A DNA stretch of 64,000 bases from Psychrobacter arenosus (GTDB taxonomy: Bacteria > Pseudomonadota > Gammaproteobacteria > Pseudomonadales > Moraxellaceae). Positions within the stretch are counted from its first letter, which is position 1. Each line of letters opens with the position of its first letter. Of the stretch, positions 7,993 to 17,114 are shown piece after piece. A program made the translations under genes and the position numbers. The stretch spans positions 868,001 through 932,000 of the forward strand of contig NZ_LR884459.1 of the NCBI RefSeq assembly GCF_904848165.1, read 5' to 3'. The notes below the pieces were generated by a model. It made no database searches. It had not been told where the DNA came from and saw nothing but the letters and a program-made list of their open reading frames with translations.

Positions 7993-9228
7993 TTATTTAC
8001 GAGCCTTTTGCCAACTAAAGCCCCAACCAAATGCTTGGTCCATATCTTTATGGCCGCCGAAATATTGGTTGATACGCTCGACGTTAATGCTGCCCTGTTT
8101 ATTGACGAGCCTTGCGATAGCACACATCGGCTTAGCATTCGCGCCCTCGGTCAAGCGAGTCTCAATCGGTGGCTGACCCGGTACATGCAGCGTCACGACG
8201 CCATCAGTCTGCGCCCAGTTGGGTACGCCATCATAGATAAAGGCAAAGATAAACACCTCTTCAATTTGTGCCCACTGCGCGCCATTGATATCGAGCCATT
8301 CGCCGTTCGTACTTTGACCGGTACGATCGTCCTCACGCAGTAGCACATAGGGTGCTGTATTTAGGCTACCAAAGCGTTTGCCCAAGGCTTGAATTAGAGT
8401 TTTCTCGCCACTCTTGAGGTGAATCATCGCACCCACATCGAGGTCGATACCTTTGGAGTGCTGTTTAAACAAATCGCTTAAGCGGCCTTTTTTGGGCATT
8501 TCGCTATTGTCTGGACGTTGGTTCCAGTTAAGGTTGATAGAGATTTTGCCGAAGTCGTCTTTTTTCTGCAGGTTAATGCTGGATTGATTTTTAGTTAGGG
8601 TAATTTTGGATAAATTAACGCTAGGACTTGGTGATGACGCTGCTGGAATAGGTGGTGGGCTGTTCTGTCTAGCGGTATTGATATTGGTTTGATTGTTATT
8701 GAACGAATTATTTTGACTCGGTACAGGTGCTTCATCCGCAATCTCAACGCCAAAGTGCTCAGACAGGGGCTTTAAGCCACCATCAAACCCTTGCGAGATA
8801 AAGCGAAATTTCCAACTGCCTTGACGACGATAGCACTCGCCTAAGATAACGGCTTTTTCGCTACGATTGCCCGCCTCGACTTGACAGGTTAATAAAATAG
8901 TACTGCCCTGTAGCACTTGGATATCGACATTACCAATTTGTGCGAGGGTTTTATCGCTAGAGAAAGCTAAAGCAATTTTTTCAATTTGTGCAGGCTGAGT
9001 TGCCAATTGGATATCAAAGAAACCATCGGTTTCATGACCGCGAAAGGAGACGCTACCATCATCGCTACTCTTTTGTCCGTAAAACACCATATCGCCATCG
9101 CCACGTACTTTCGCAGTACTGGCTAGGCGGTAAGCCGCACAATCAATCGGTTGGTCGCTTAAAATGCGAATACTAATGGTATCGGTCGGCAAGGCAGCAT
9201 TGGCACCGGCAATTAAAGTCTGGCTCAT
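7993..9228 (-). CDS. terA: TerA-like protein with two TerD-type domains
   Basis: A 411-residue protein with two TerD-superfamily domains joined by an Asn/Pro/Ser-rich linker (about 170-205). Domain 1 (1-165) keeps KVRGDGDMVFYGQ and the strand ending GSWKFRFISQGF but lacks the canonical [13 protein letters not shown] loop. Domain 2 (about 205-411) has IDLDVGAMI, a reduced acidic loop REDDRTGQS, and a TerA-like C-terminus with FGWGFSW. Length and architecture match plasmid and chromosomal TerA proteins. It is cytosolic and probably a scaffold or metal-sensing component of the Ter complex. It is transcribed opposite to the other ter genes and divergently from the ATP-grasp gene. The symbol rests on architecture rather than a database match. 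Confidence 0.85.
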   Translation of the reverse strand: MSQTLIAGANAALPTDTISIRILSDQPIDCAAYRLASTAKVRGDGDMVFYGQKSSDDGSVSFRGHETDGFFDIQLATQPAQIEKIALAFSSDKTLAQIGNVDIQVLQGSTILLTCQVEAGNRSEKAVILGECYRRQGSWKFRFISQGFDGGLKPLSEHFGVEIADEAPVPSQNNSFNNNQTNINTARQNSPPPIPAASSPSPSVNLSKITLTKNQSSINLQKKDDFGKISINLNWNQRPDNSEMPKKGRLSDLFKQHSKGIDLDVGAMIHLKSGEKTLIQALGKRFGSLNTAPYVLLREDDRTGQSTNGEWLDINGAQWAQIEEVFIFAFIYDGVPNWAQTDGVVTLHVPGQPPIETRLTEGANAKPMCAIARLVNKQGSINVERINQYFGGHKDMDQAFGWGFSWQKARK

Positions 9229-9454
9229 AATTTCTCGCTTAGGGATTATTTCTTATGTTGGGCCTAGTCTAGCAGACTGGTAATTTTTCGCATTAGCATT
9301 TTCTATGAGTCTATTATTAAGCCTAACGGTGTTTGGCGTACCTGTGAGAAATAATCGTATAAAGCCCTGCAAGTCGCAGCGCTCACATAGTAAACTATCT
9401 GGTAATTGCTAAACGCTTTCATAATAAATACCCTTAACTCGAGACCGCCTACCC

Positions 9455-10654
9455 ATGTCCCAACCGTCTAACATCCCACACCCTAAGCCTCAGCTGCCTA
9501 GCAGTGTTTGGCTCGCCGAAGCCCAATCTAGCCAACGCGATATGCTCGCCAGCTTACAACAGTTAAAATCTGACTATCCACAGCAGGATTTGGTAGTATT
9601 GGCGTCGCATCGTGCCAATCGTGCGGAGATATTTGAGTTTGCGGATCAGTATTTTTATGAACCGCGTGAATCTAAGGCAGATAGCCAAGCGACTACTCTC
9701 GATACTGACGCTCTAGTTAGCCGCTGGCAGTTTGTGCTTGAGCATTGTCAAGCTAATAACGTTAAGGTGTTGCTCACGGGTCGCAATGGTATTGATTATG
9801 AGGCGCATCGCGAAGCATTCGAGGCAGCAGGTATTAGACTACTGACGGGGGCAACTAGCGTGGAGATGCTGGAAAAAATCGATGATAAGTTTCAATTTAT
9901 CCAACATTGTCATGCTCATGATATCCCGGTCTCGGAAGGCTGGCGCTTTGATAGCTTGGAGGAATTACAACAGTTATTGGACGAACACGGCCATCAACCT
10001 TTATGTGTGAAGCCTATTACGGGGATTTTTGCGCAAGGATTTTGGCGTTTGGATACGGGCACTACCTTAGCTAGCGATGACAGTAAACCAGAGAAAAACT
10101 ACGACAGCTTTGAGCACTTATACTTTACTGAAGAGAAGAAAATCAATACTGAGCAATATATTTCCGCCTACGCCAATAGCCAGATGGTGCATGAGCGCCC
10201 TATTCCTATGCTACTGATGCCTTACTTAGCCGGACAGGAATACTCTATCGATGTGGTTTGCGAGCGCGGTGAAGTGTTAGCGGCAGTGACCCGTCATAAG
10301 GTCGGTAAGATTCAACATATTAGTTATGATGAGGGGGTAATGGCTGTGGTCGTGCCCCTAATTAAAGCCTTCGGCTGCGATGGTATCGTCAGCGTGCAGA
10401 CCAAGCAAGATGATGCAGGCGTACACCGCGTCTTAGAGATTAACAGCCGTCCCTCTGGTGGCATTGGCTATACCAATCATAGTGGCATTGACCTCACACA
10501 AATTGGCTTTGCTTATTGGCTTGGTTGGTCGGAAAAACCTAATTTAACGGATGTCGCTAAGCGAATTACCTCGTGTCAGGTTCGCTCTATTATGGTGAGT
10601 GTTAAGATTGAGGGGGATGGGGAGGAAAAAATTGATAACGCCAATGCAGACTAG
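9455..10654 (+). CDS. ATP-grasp domain ligase associated with the Ter cluster
   Basis: A 399-residue ATP-grasp enzyme. The N-terminal Rossmann-like pre-ATP-grasp region (about 18-140) is followed by the ATP-grasp fold, with nucleotide-binding lysine in LCVKPITG, PYLAGQEYSIDVV and the metal-binding LEINSRPSGGIGYTNHSG. Such enzymes form amide or peptide bonds through acyl-phosphate intermediates; the substrate is unknown. Known Ter loci often pair TerD proteins with an ATP-grasp enzyme alongside phosphoribosyltransferases, HAD phosphatases and CitE-like lyases in a proposed nucleoside-derived biosynthetic branch. Here only the ATP-grasp member is present within view. A 226-base divergent region separates it from the TerA-like gene. 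Confidence 0.8.
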   Translation: MSQPSNIPHPKPQLPSSVWLAEAQSSQRDMLASLQQLKSDYPQQDLVVLASHRANRAEIFEFADQYFYEPRESKADSQATTLDTDALVSRWQFVLEHCQANNVKVLLTGRNGIDYEAHREAFEAAGIRLLTGATSVEMLEKIDDKFQFIQHCHAHDIPVSEGWRFDSLEELQQLLDEHGHQPLCVKPITGIFAQGFWRLDTGTTLASDDSKPEKNYDSFEHLYFTEEKKINTEQYISAYANSQMVHERPIPMLLMPYLAGQEYSIDVVCERGEVLAAVTRHKVGKIQHISYDEGVMAVVVPLIKAFGCDGIVSVQTKQDDAGVHRVLEINSRPSGGIGYTNHSGIDLTQIGFAYWLGWSEKPNLTDVAKRITSCQVRSIMVSVKIEGDGEEKIDNANAD

Positions 10655-10733
10655 GTTTTATATTATTATCCTATAAAACAAATAATCCCCTCAATCCATC
10701 CTCATGCATAACGCTAAACTGCTAATAATATAA

Positions 10734-10762
10734 ATAGCGCATTCTTTTGATGAGTGCGCTAT
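10734..10762. terminator. Hairpin between convergent ATP-grasp and regulator genes
   Basis: Perfect 8-bp stem ATAGCGCA/TGCGCTAT with three further partly paired bases. It lies between two convergent genes, without a strong T-tract. Confidence 0.4.
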
Positions 10763-10788
10763 CCATGTTAAGTGAAACAGCCTAGCCC

Positions 10789-11475
10789 CTAACGAGGCGC
10801 ATACCCCTTCCAAAGCGTAATCAGCAATAATTTCTGAATCAGCTCGCTACTGTGCGAAGCCTGCATCTTGGTCATCACATGGGCACGATGTACCTCTACT
10901 GTACGCACCGAAACCTCTAAATTATCTGCAATCACCTTATTAATATTGCCTTGCATTAGCTCGTGCGCAATACATTTTTCTTTGTCCGTTAATTGCTCAT
11001 AAAGTTGGCGCATATGCTGCAGCTTGGCTCTATCCACCGTTAAATTGCGCGCGCGTTGCACAGCGACTTGCAGTTGCTGACTGCTAAAAGGCGCACTGAG
11101 ATAATCAAGCGCCCCACGCTTTAGCAGCGCCACAGCCTCTGCCGCATCCCCTTCCCCGCCTAATACAATCAAAACTATAGGACTGTCCTTGGCATGCAGC
11201 AAATCAATCAGAGCATGCAACTCCAAAGTAGTTTGAGAAATATCACAAATTAGCACTGAAGGTTTAGCCAGATCAATATGGGCGAGCCAAGGCTGCAATT
11301 TTGGCCAAACCTGTATTTCAGCAGCCGCTATTTGCTGGGCTAACTCAAGGTGCTGTGGCTCAGGATTGTTAGGTGAAACAAGGTGAATACTAACGTTATC
11401 AGCATCTATCGGAGGGTCACAAGTGAACAAAGCAGTGATTGAGTGCTCTTGCGGCGATTCGTAAATTCTCATCAT
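10789..11475 (-). CDS. Orphan NarL/FixJ-type response regulator with degenerate receiver
   Basis: A 228-residue two-domain protein. The N-terminal part has the receiver pattern (about 27-145), with the likely phosphoacceptor Asp78 in VLICDIS. The acidic pair that binds Mg2+ is replaced by Ser-Pro-Asn (34-36), and the conserved lysine before PF is replaced by alanine (SAPF, 127-130). Classical phosphorylation is therefore doubtful. The C-terminal LuxR-type helix-turn-helix (about 163-215, SVRTVEVHRAHVMTKM) looks intact. No sensor kinase is adjacent. It is divergent from the cytochrome pair at 11906-14228, which makes it a candidate regulator of those genes (inference). Confidence 0.85.
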   Translation of the reverse strand: MMRIYESPQEHSITALFTCDPPIDADNVSIHLVSPNNPEPQHLELAQQIAAAEIQVWPKLQPWLAHIDLAKPSVLICDISQTTLELHALIDLLHAKDSPIVLIVLGGEGDAAEAVALLKRGALDYLSAPFSSQQLQVAVQRARNLTVDRAKLQHMRQLYEQLTDKEKCIAHELMQGNINKVIADNLEVSVRTVEVHRAHVMTKMQASHSSELIQKLLLITLWKGYAPR

Positions 11476-11905
11476 TTAACTATAGGTAACCATCATATCC
11501 TTATAATAGATGTGGTTTTCCACAATATCAACTGGCAGCTATATTTCTTATACTGTTAGTAACATATTGTAATTATTTAATTTTCTATTCTTACTGATAG
11601 TGACAACTAAAGGTTTAAATCGGTCAAATTATTGAATTTTCACTCTACTATTGCGCCAATTTAGCTAGTGGACTGTGAGTTAACCGCTTTAGGGATATGT
11701 CACTTAATTCTGCCTCGTAGTTATAGCGCATTGCCTTTGTCATTATTCTCAGAGACAGCTGTTATTGCCTGTGAGTCTTCCTTGATTATCAGCCTCTTAT
11801 AGTCTTGTTAGCCCGTTACTATGAGTAAGAACACACTAAAATTTATAACGACATACTTTATTTGAATACTTACGCTTTAAGACTTTAATTTAGGAGGTCA
11901 GGCCT
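11476..11905. other. 430-bp divergent intergenic region between regulator and cytochrome genes
   Basis: AT-rich with no gene seen. It should hold both divergent promoters and any operator for the LuxR-type regulator. A near-consensus Shine-Dalgarno AGGAGGT (11893-11899) stands just before the cytochrome start, implying efficient translation. I could not assign a promoter confidently. Confidence 0.4.
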
Positions 11906-13288
11906 ATGAAAAAATGGCTATTGTATATATTGATGGCGGCGGTCATCGGGTTAGTGCTGGCATTCATTATTGGCCTACTGTTGCCACAGATGCGTACCGA
12001 CAGCAGTACCATGCAGATCGACATTGCCGACCCCGCTTTGATTAAACAAGGCGAATACGTGGCTCGTACGGCTGACTGTGTTGCCTGTCATACCACCCTA
12101 GAAGGGGCGGATTATGCAGGTGGTTTGCCTATGCTGACCCCACTTGGTGCTATTTACTCGACCAACATTACCCCGGATAAAGAGACGGGTATTGGTAACT
12201 ATACCCTCGCTGACTTCAGTAATGCGGTCAAACATGGTGTGCGTAAAGACAATAGCGCCCTGTATCCAGCTATGCCTTATCCGTCATACCAAATTATGCC
12301 GGACGACGATATCGCAGCGATGTATGCGTACTTTATGTCCGCAGTGAAGCCAGTCAACCAACCGAATTTAGAGAGCGAGTTGCCTCCAGTCTTTAACTGG
12401 CGCTGGCCGTTATCGTATTGGCAGGTCTTATTTGCGCCCAAGCGTGAATTCACCCCTGAATCACCAGACTCTTTAATCGCTCGTGGTCAGTACCTCGTTG
12501 AAGGCCCTGGACACTGTGGCTCTTGCCACACGGAGCGCGGTATCGGTTTCCAAGAAATAGCCTTAACCAATGCGGATTCTGATGAGTATCTCAGTGGCGC
12601 TGTGATTGACGGTTGGCGCGCGAAGAGTCTGCGTGGTGAGCATCGTGGCTTAGGCACATGGAATACAGCGGAACTGGTTGATTTCTTTAAGACCGGTCGT
12701 ACCGATAAAACTGCAGCGTTTGGTGCCATGGCAGAAGTGGTCGAGCACAGTACGCAATATATGACAGATACCGACCTCAATGCGATGTCAGCTTATCTGA
12801 AGACGCTCACGCCAGCACCGAATAAAGAAGTGAAATTGCCGGTTAAGAAAGATGAGACTACCCAGAAATTATTAGACGGTGTGTACGATACTCGCGGCGC
12901 TATTTTATACGCTGAATACTGCCAAGTGTGTCACAGAGCAGATGGGGGCGGTGTACCGCGTATCTTCCCGGCCCTTGATGATAACAGTGCGGTCTATGCG
13001 CGCAATGCAGATTCTGTGCTACAGATTACTTTGAGTGGCGGCCGTATGCCAGAAACGCCGCACGACCGTATGGCATTTACCATGCCTGAGTTCAGTCATC
13101 TAAGCGATTCAGATATTGCTGAAGTGGTGAACTATGTGCGCAACAGCTGGACCAACCAAGCGCCAATGATTGACACTACCGATGTGGTAAAAATGCGCGC
13201 CTTCTTGAAGAAAAAACCCACCACTGCTACTGACTTACCACCAGATCTAACGGTAGCGGACAGCAAAAAAGGAGCGGGCAATGAATAA
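11906..13288 (+). CDS. Membrane-anchored tri-haem cytochrome c
   Basis: A 460-residue protein with an N-terminal hydrophobic signal anchor (about 4-27) and three CXXCH haem sites: CVACH (58-62), CGSCH (204-208) and CQVCH (339-343). This layout matches the membrane cytochrome subunits of alcohol and gluconate dehydrogenases, but no flavin or PQQ dehydrogenase gene is nearby. The gene overlaps the downstream TsdA-like gene by 8 bases, so the likely role is electron acceptor or conduit for that enzyme (TsdB-like function) towards a terminal oxidase. It is probably periplasmic with a membrane tether. The start is supported by AGGAGGT. Its specific partner is inferred from context. Confidence 0.85.
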   Translation: MKKWLLYILMAAVIGLVLAFIIGLLLPQMRTDSSTMQIDIADPALIKQGEYVARTADCVACHTTLEGADYAGGLPMLTPLGAIYSTNITPDKETGIGNYTLADFSNAVKHGVRKDNSALYPAMPYPSYQIMPDDDIAAMYAYFMSAVKPVNQPNLESELPPVFNWRWPLSYWQVLFAPKREFTPESPDSLIARGQYLVEGPGHCGSCHTERGIGFQEIALTNADSDEYLSGAVIDGWRAKSLRGEHRGLGTWNTAELVDFFKTGRTDKTAAFGAMAEVVEHSTQYMTDTDLNAMSAYLKTLTPAPNKEVKLPVKKDETTQKLLDGVYDTRGAILYAEYCQVCHRADGGGVPRIFPALDDNSAVYARNADSVLQITLSGGRMPETPHDRMAFTMPEFSHLSDSDIAEVVNYVRNSWTNQAPMIDTTDVVKMRAFLKKKPTTATDLPPDLTVADSKKGAGNE

Positions 13289-14228
13289 TTTACCTGTAAA
13301 TAATAGCCCTCTTACCTACAGTCGCTATCTACGTAATACGCTAGTACTAGGCCTGTCTACGGCTATACTAGCCGGGCTTGCGGCTTGCTCACAGCCTGAG
13401 CCTACAGAGCGCGCGGGTGCGGAATACAATCTAATCACCGCTGACGATGCCAACGAAGATATTGGTAAATATGTATTGCCACAGGATACCGCTATTTTAG
13501 ATGAGCCCAATGCCGAGGAAATCTTTTACGGTAAACGTCTGCTAAATGAGACCAAACGTCTCTTGCCTGAGCATGTGGGCGCGACGATGAACTGTAATAG
13601 CTGTCACATTGCTCAAGGTAAAATTCCTTTAGGCGATCCGTACATCAATAGCTATAACTTTTACCCACGAGTTATGCCACGGGCTGGTAAAGAGATTGAT
13701 TTGGCAGCGCGTATTAATGGCTGTTTCAATCGCTCTATGAACGGTAAGCCGATCGACCGTGAAGGCCCAGAGATGAAGGCGATGTTGGCTTATATGCAGT
13801 GGTTATCACAAAACACGCCAAAAGATCAGAAAGTAGATATCAAAAACGCAGGCTCAGTCGATGAGAGCTTAGTACCTGATCCAGTCCGTGGCGAGAAAAT
13901 CTATCAGGTTCAGTGCGCTAGCTGCCACGGCGATAATGGCGAAGGGATTAAAGACAAGCGTGGCGATGTGGTCTTCCCACCACTATGGGGTGATGAGTCG
14001 TTTAACATTGGTGCCGGTATGGCACGAACTTATAAAGCTGCGGCCTTTGTAAAATACAACATGCCTATGGGCATTCAAACCAAAGGCTTATGGGGTCATG
14101 GTGGCGTGCTGTCTGATCAAGATGCCATCGATGTCGCTGAATTCTTTACCCATAAACCCCGTCCTGACTTTGCGGGCAAAGTTAACGACTGGCCTACGGT
14201 CAAAAAACCGAAAGATGCACGTTATTAA
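13281..14228 (+). CDS. tsdA: Di-haem cytochrome c lipoprotein, TsdA-like thiosulfate dehydrogenase
   Basis: A 315-residue protein with a lipoprotein signal ending LAAC (lipid Cys36) and two haem motifs, CNSCH (105-109) and CASCH (212-216). The segment RINGCFNRSMNG carries Cys148, matching the axial cysteine ligand of the active-site haem in TsdA, which oxidises thiosulfate to tetrathionate. Methionines in NMPMG (260-264) are candidate ligands of the second haem. It overlaps the tri-haem cytochrome gene, with AAGGAG inside that gene. A predicted lipid anchor is worth noting, since soluble periplasmic TsdA is the better known form. An alternative is a related SoxA-like cytochrome of different specificity. 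Confidence 0.75.
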   Translation: MNNLPVNNSPLTYSRYLRNTLVLGLSTAILAGLAACSQPEPTERAGAEYNLITADDANEDIGKYVLPQDTAILDEPNAEEIFYGKRLLNETKRLLPEHVGATMNCNSCHIAQGKIPLGDPYINSYNFYPRVMPRAGKEIDLAARINGCFNRSMNGKPIDREGPEMKAMLAYMQWLSQNTPKDQKVDIKNAGSVDESLVPDPVRGEKIYQVQCASCHGDNGEGIKDKRGDVVFPPLWGDESFNIGAGMARTYKAAAFVKYNMPMGIQTKGLWGHGGVLSDQDAIDVAEFFTHKPRPDFAGKVNDWPTVKKPKDARY

Positions 14229-14255
14229 TCGTTGCTACTTTTTTGAAAAATTAAA

Positions 14256-14280
14256 AAAAGCTAGACTCGAAAGCTAGCTT
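14256..14280. terminator. Bidirectional hairpin between convergent genes
   Basis: Stem AAGCTAG/CTAGCTT with an A-tract on its left. Read on the minus strand it is a stem followed by T residues, so it can terminate the EEP gene; on the plus strand it precedes ATCGTTTT. Confidence 0.65.
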
Positions 14281-14315
14281 ATCGTTTTAAAAGTGGTCTT
14301 TTTACTGCTTTATGG

Positions 14316-14351
14316 CCTCAAGAAATCGGCGTATTTCTTGAGGTTTTTTTT
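14316..14351 (+). terminator. Strong Rho-independent terminator after the TsdA-like gene
   Basis: Perfect 11-bp stem CCTCAAGAAAT/ATTTCTTGAGG, loop CGGCGT, then eight T residues. Confidence 0.9.
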
Positions 14352-14406
14352 ATTCTAAAATCTATTGGAGGGTTCACTAATATTTACTATTATTAACCCC
14401 TGCCCC

Positions 14407-15540
14407 CTACTCCTTACAGCCACACTCCGCAGCCTCTTCACGATGCTCCTCAGAGACTTTACAGCCCTCTTTCTTACCCTGCTGAATCTTATGCTCAGTC
14501 TCTTTTAGGTCTTCTTTAGCGGCGGTCGGAGCATTCTCTTTTTGCTCAGCACTATGCTCAGGCGCATATTGCAAAATAGTCATAACAGGGAAATGATCGG
14601 AGCCAATCGAAGGCATACGCTCAATATTGACCAAAGTAAAGCATTCGCTATGGAAGATATGATCGAGCGCCCAACGTAGGAAAGGATATTTTACATGGAA
14701 GGTATTAATAAAATGACGGCCAATACGCGGGTCTAGTAAGCCCGATATGCGTTGGAAACGGCGTGTGGTTTTTGACCAAGCGACGTCATTGAGATCACCG
14801 GCCAAAATAGCGGTCTGACCCTGCTCTTTAATATGACGCCCCACCATTAAAAGCTCTGCATCGCGCGTGGTCGATTTATCCGCTTCGGTCGGACTCGGCG
14901 GCATCGGGTGCAAGCAATATAGCCAAACCACTTGGCCAGTCTTTAGCCGTATCTGCGTATGAATCGAAGGAATATCGTCAATCATCAGATACTTAACTTC
15001 AGGGTCAATCAGCTCGAGCTTAGAATATAAATGCATGCCATAAAGATTATCTAGCGGTACTTTGACGCTATAAGGATAGTCGTCTTCTACGGCCTCTAGC
15101 GCTTTTTGCCATTTCATATCGGACTCTAGCGTAATCAAAATATCCGGCTCACGCTCTTTGACCAAATCCACCAAGGCTTGGGTATTGTCATTGGGCGTCA
15201 AGACGTTGGAAACCATCAATTTTAGCTGATGGCTCTTAGGTTTTGGCTTAGCTTGGCGCACTTCTTTTTTCCAGATACGGGTATAAGGCAAGACCATGCG
15301 CAATTGAAAGGCCAAAGCCAGACCGAGTACCACAAATAAAGCCCATTGCAGCACTTCCCACTTCACCCAAAACGCCAATAGACCTACCCACGCTAAAGTA
15401 CCGAGCGCAATAAGCTGCAATCGAGGAAACTCAACGCCGCGCACCCACCAGTTATCGAGCGGTATCATGCCCCAAATCGTCACAAAAGCAATAAACCCTG
15501 CCAATACCTGCACGGCATAATATAAAATCAAATAATCCAT
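14407..15540 (-). CDS. Membrane-anchored endonuclease/exonuclease/phosphatase (EEP) family protein
   Basis: About 377 residues from the chosen ATG: three hydrophobic helices near the N-terminus, then an EEP (DNase I-like) domain with LESD, AGDLNDVAWS, ALDHIFHS and GSDHFPV, the metal and phosphate-handling motifs of this hydrolase fold. The substrate is unknown; membrane-anchored EEP proteins include phosphodiesterases acting on nucleic acid or phospholipid. The tail is charged and Cys-rich (GCK, ECGCKE). The frame extends to a TTG at 15678 and an ATG at 15591. I prefer 15540 because the hydrophobic segment begins there, but no start has a convincing ribosome site. Confidence 0.8.
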   Translation of the reverse strand: MDYLILYYAVQVLAGFIAFVTIWGMIPLDNWWVRGVEFPRLQLIALGTLAWVGLLAFWVKWEVLQWALFVVLGLALAFQLRMVLPYTRIWKKEVRQAKPKPKSHQLKLMVSNVLTPNDNTQALVDLVKEREPDILITLESDMKWQKALEAVEDDYPYSVKVPLDNLYGMHLYSKLELIDPEVKYLMIDDIPSIHTQIRLKTGQVVWLYCLHPMPPSPTEADKSTTRDAELLMVGRHIKEQGQTAILAGDLNDVAWSKTTRRFQRISGLLDPRIGRHFINTFHVKYPFLRWALDHIFHSECFTLVNIERMPSIGSDHFPVMTILQYAPEHSAEQKENAPTAAKEDLKETEHKIQQGKKEGCKVSEEHREEAAECGCKE

Positions 15541-15841
15541 AGCGCTCGTAGACCTATTTTTAGTGTGCACTTGAGTGCTTATGGCGTTCATTATCACAAA
15601 TCGAGCGGCAGTCGTCACGACCTTTCCTAACTTTATAAGTTGGTCGCTATATTCCTGAAACTTTGGAGTTATGAGCAAGTTTCAGGCTAGCAGAGGGCTA
15701 ATTATCCTTAAAACAGCAAACCACCTCCTTATCGTTAAAAAACTAGGCATTTTCGGCAAAATATCTTGCATTTTGCCCCTATTCACGGCATTGTTAAAGG
15801 TTGGACGGACAAATAAATATTTACCTTAAGAGGGCAATTTC

Positions 15842-16990
15842 ATGAGTAATTTGACAGTTGGCTTGGTAGGCTGGCGCGGTATGGTCGGCTCGGTATTAAT
15901 ACAGCGTATGGTTGCAGAGAATGATTTCGCAGGCATTACGCCTGTATTTTTTTCGACCAGTAACGCCGGTGGCGACGCGCCCAAGATTGAAGGCGTGACC
16001 TACACTGAGACCGGTAGCAAACTCAAAGATGCGAATGATATTGCCGCCCTTGCTGAATGCGACGTAGTGATTACCTGCCAAGGTGGCGACTATACTTCTG
16101 CAGTCCATCAGCCTCTACGCGATAGCGGTTGGACAGGCTATTGGGTCGATGCCGCTAGCACGCTACGTATGGAAGACGACAGCATTATCGTCCTCGACCC
16201 GGTCAACCGTAAGGTCATCGATGCAGCACTAGCCAACGGTAAAAAAGACTTTATCGGTGGTAACTGCACCGTTTCGCTTATGCTAATGGCTATCGGCGAG
16301 TTGTTTAACCGCGGTTGGGTTGAGTGGGTTTCTGCTATGACTTATCAAGCCGCCAGTGGCTCTGGAGCCAAAAACATGCGCGAACTTATCGAAGGTATGG
16401 GCGTCCTACGTGATGCGGTCAAAGACGAATTGGCCGATCCTGCCAGCGCTATCTTAGATATCGATAGAAAAATTGCTGAAACCCAACGTGGCAGCGACTT
16501 CCCACAGCAGCATTTCGGGGTGCCATTAGCGGGTAGTTTAATCCCTTATATCGACTCGCAGTTAGAGAATAAGCAGTCGCGTGAAGAGTGGAAAGGCGGA
16601 GTTGAGACCAATAAAATCTTAGGCAACTCAGGCGATACTACTGTGCCTATCGATGGCTTATGTGTGCGTATCGGTGCTATGCGCTGTCATGCTCAAGGCT
16701 TAACCATCAAGCTGACCAAAGATATTCCTCTTGAGGAAATCGAAGACGCGCTACGCAACAGTGGCAATGAGTGGTTAGACTTGGTTGAAGATAATAAAGA
16801 AGCGGCTATGAATCGTCTGACGCCAGTAGCTGTGACTGGTACTTTAAAAGTCGCACTAGGTCGTCTCCGCAAACTCAACATGGGTGGCGAATACTTAGGC
16901 GCGTTCACTGTAGGCGACCAATTGCTTTGGGGTGCTGCTGAGCCATTACGCCGTATGCTAACGATCATCCGTGAGCAAGACGTTAAATAA
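15842..16990 (+). CDS. asd: Aspartate-semialdehyde dehydrogenase
   Basis: A 382-residue enzyme reducing aspartyl-4-phosphate to aspartate-semialdehyde with NADPH, the branch step to lysine, diaminopimelate, threonine and methionine. The N-terminal [10 protein letters not shown] is the dinucleotide-binding loop, and the catalytic cysteine is in [10 protein letters not shown]. The later [14 protein letters not shown] contains the substrate-binding region. Length fits the gammaproteobacterial type. The gene stands alone, with AAGAGGGCA before the ATG, and is closed by a bidirectional terminator shared with the convergent gene. Confidence 0.97.
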   Translation: MSNLTVGLVGWRGMVGSVLIQRMVAENDFAGITPVFFSTSNAGGDAPKIEGVTYTETGSKLKDANDIAALAECDVVITCQGGDYTSAVHQPLRDSGWTGYWVDAASTLRMEDDSIIVLDPVNRKVIDAALANGKKDFIGGNCTVSLMLMAIGELFNRGWVEWVSAMTYQAASGSGAKNMRELIEGMGVLRDAVKDELADPASAILDIDRKIAETQRGSDFPQQHFGVPLAGSLIPYIDSQLENKQSREEWKGGVETNKILGNSGDTTVPIDGLCVRIGAMRCHAQGLTIKLTKDIPLEEIEDALRNSGNEWLDLVEDNKEAAMNRLTPVAVTGTLKVALGRLRKLNMGGEYLGAFTVGDQLLWGAAEPLRRMLTIIREQDVK

Positions 16991-17047
16991 GTTAGGTTAA
17001 TTTTCAGGCTGTTTAATTGGTCTACGAATCTAGCTATCTTATTAAAG

Positions 17048-17081
17048 AAAAAACCACTATCTATTCGGTAGTGGTTTTTTT
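17048..17081. terminator. Bidirectional terminator between asd and the J-like membrane gene
   Basis: Stem AAAAACCACTA/TAGTGGTTTTT with A and T tracts on both sides, able to stop transcription from either convergent gene. Confidence 0.9.
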
Positions 17082-17114
17082 ATGCCCATAATTTACGAGT
17101 ACTAATTACCTCAT

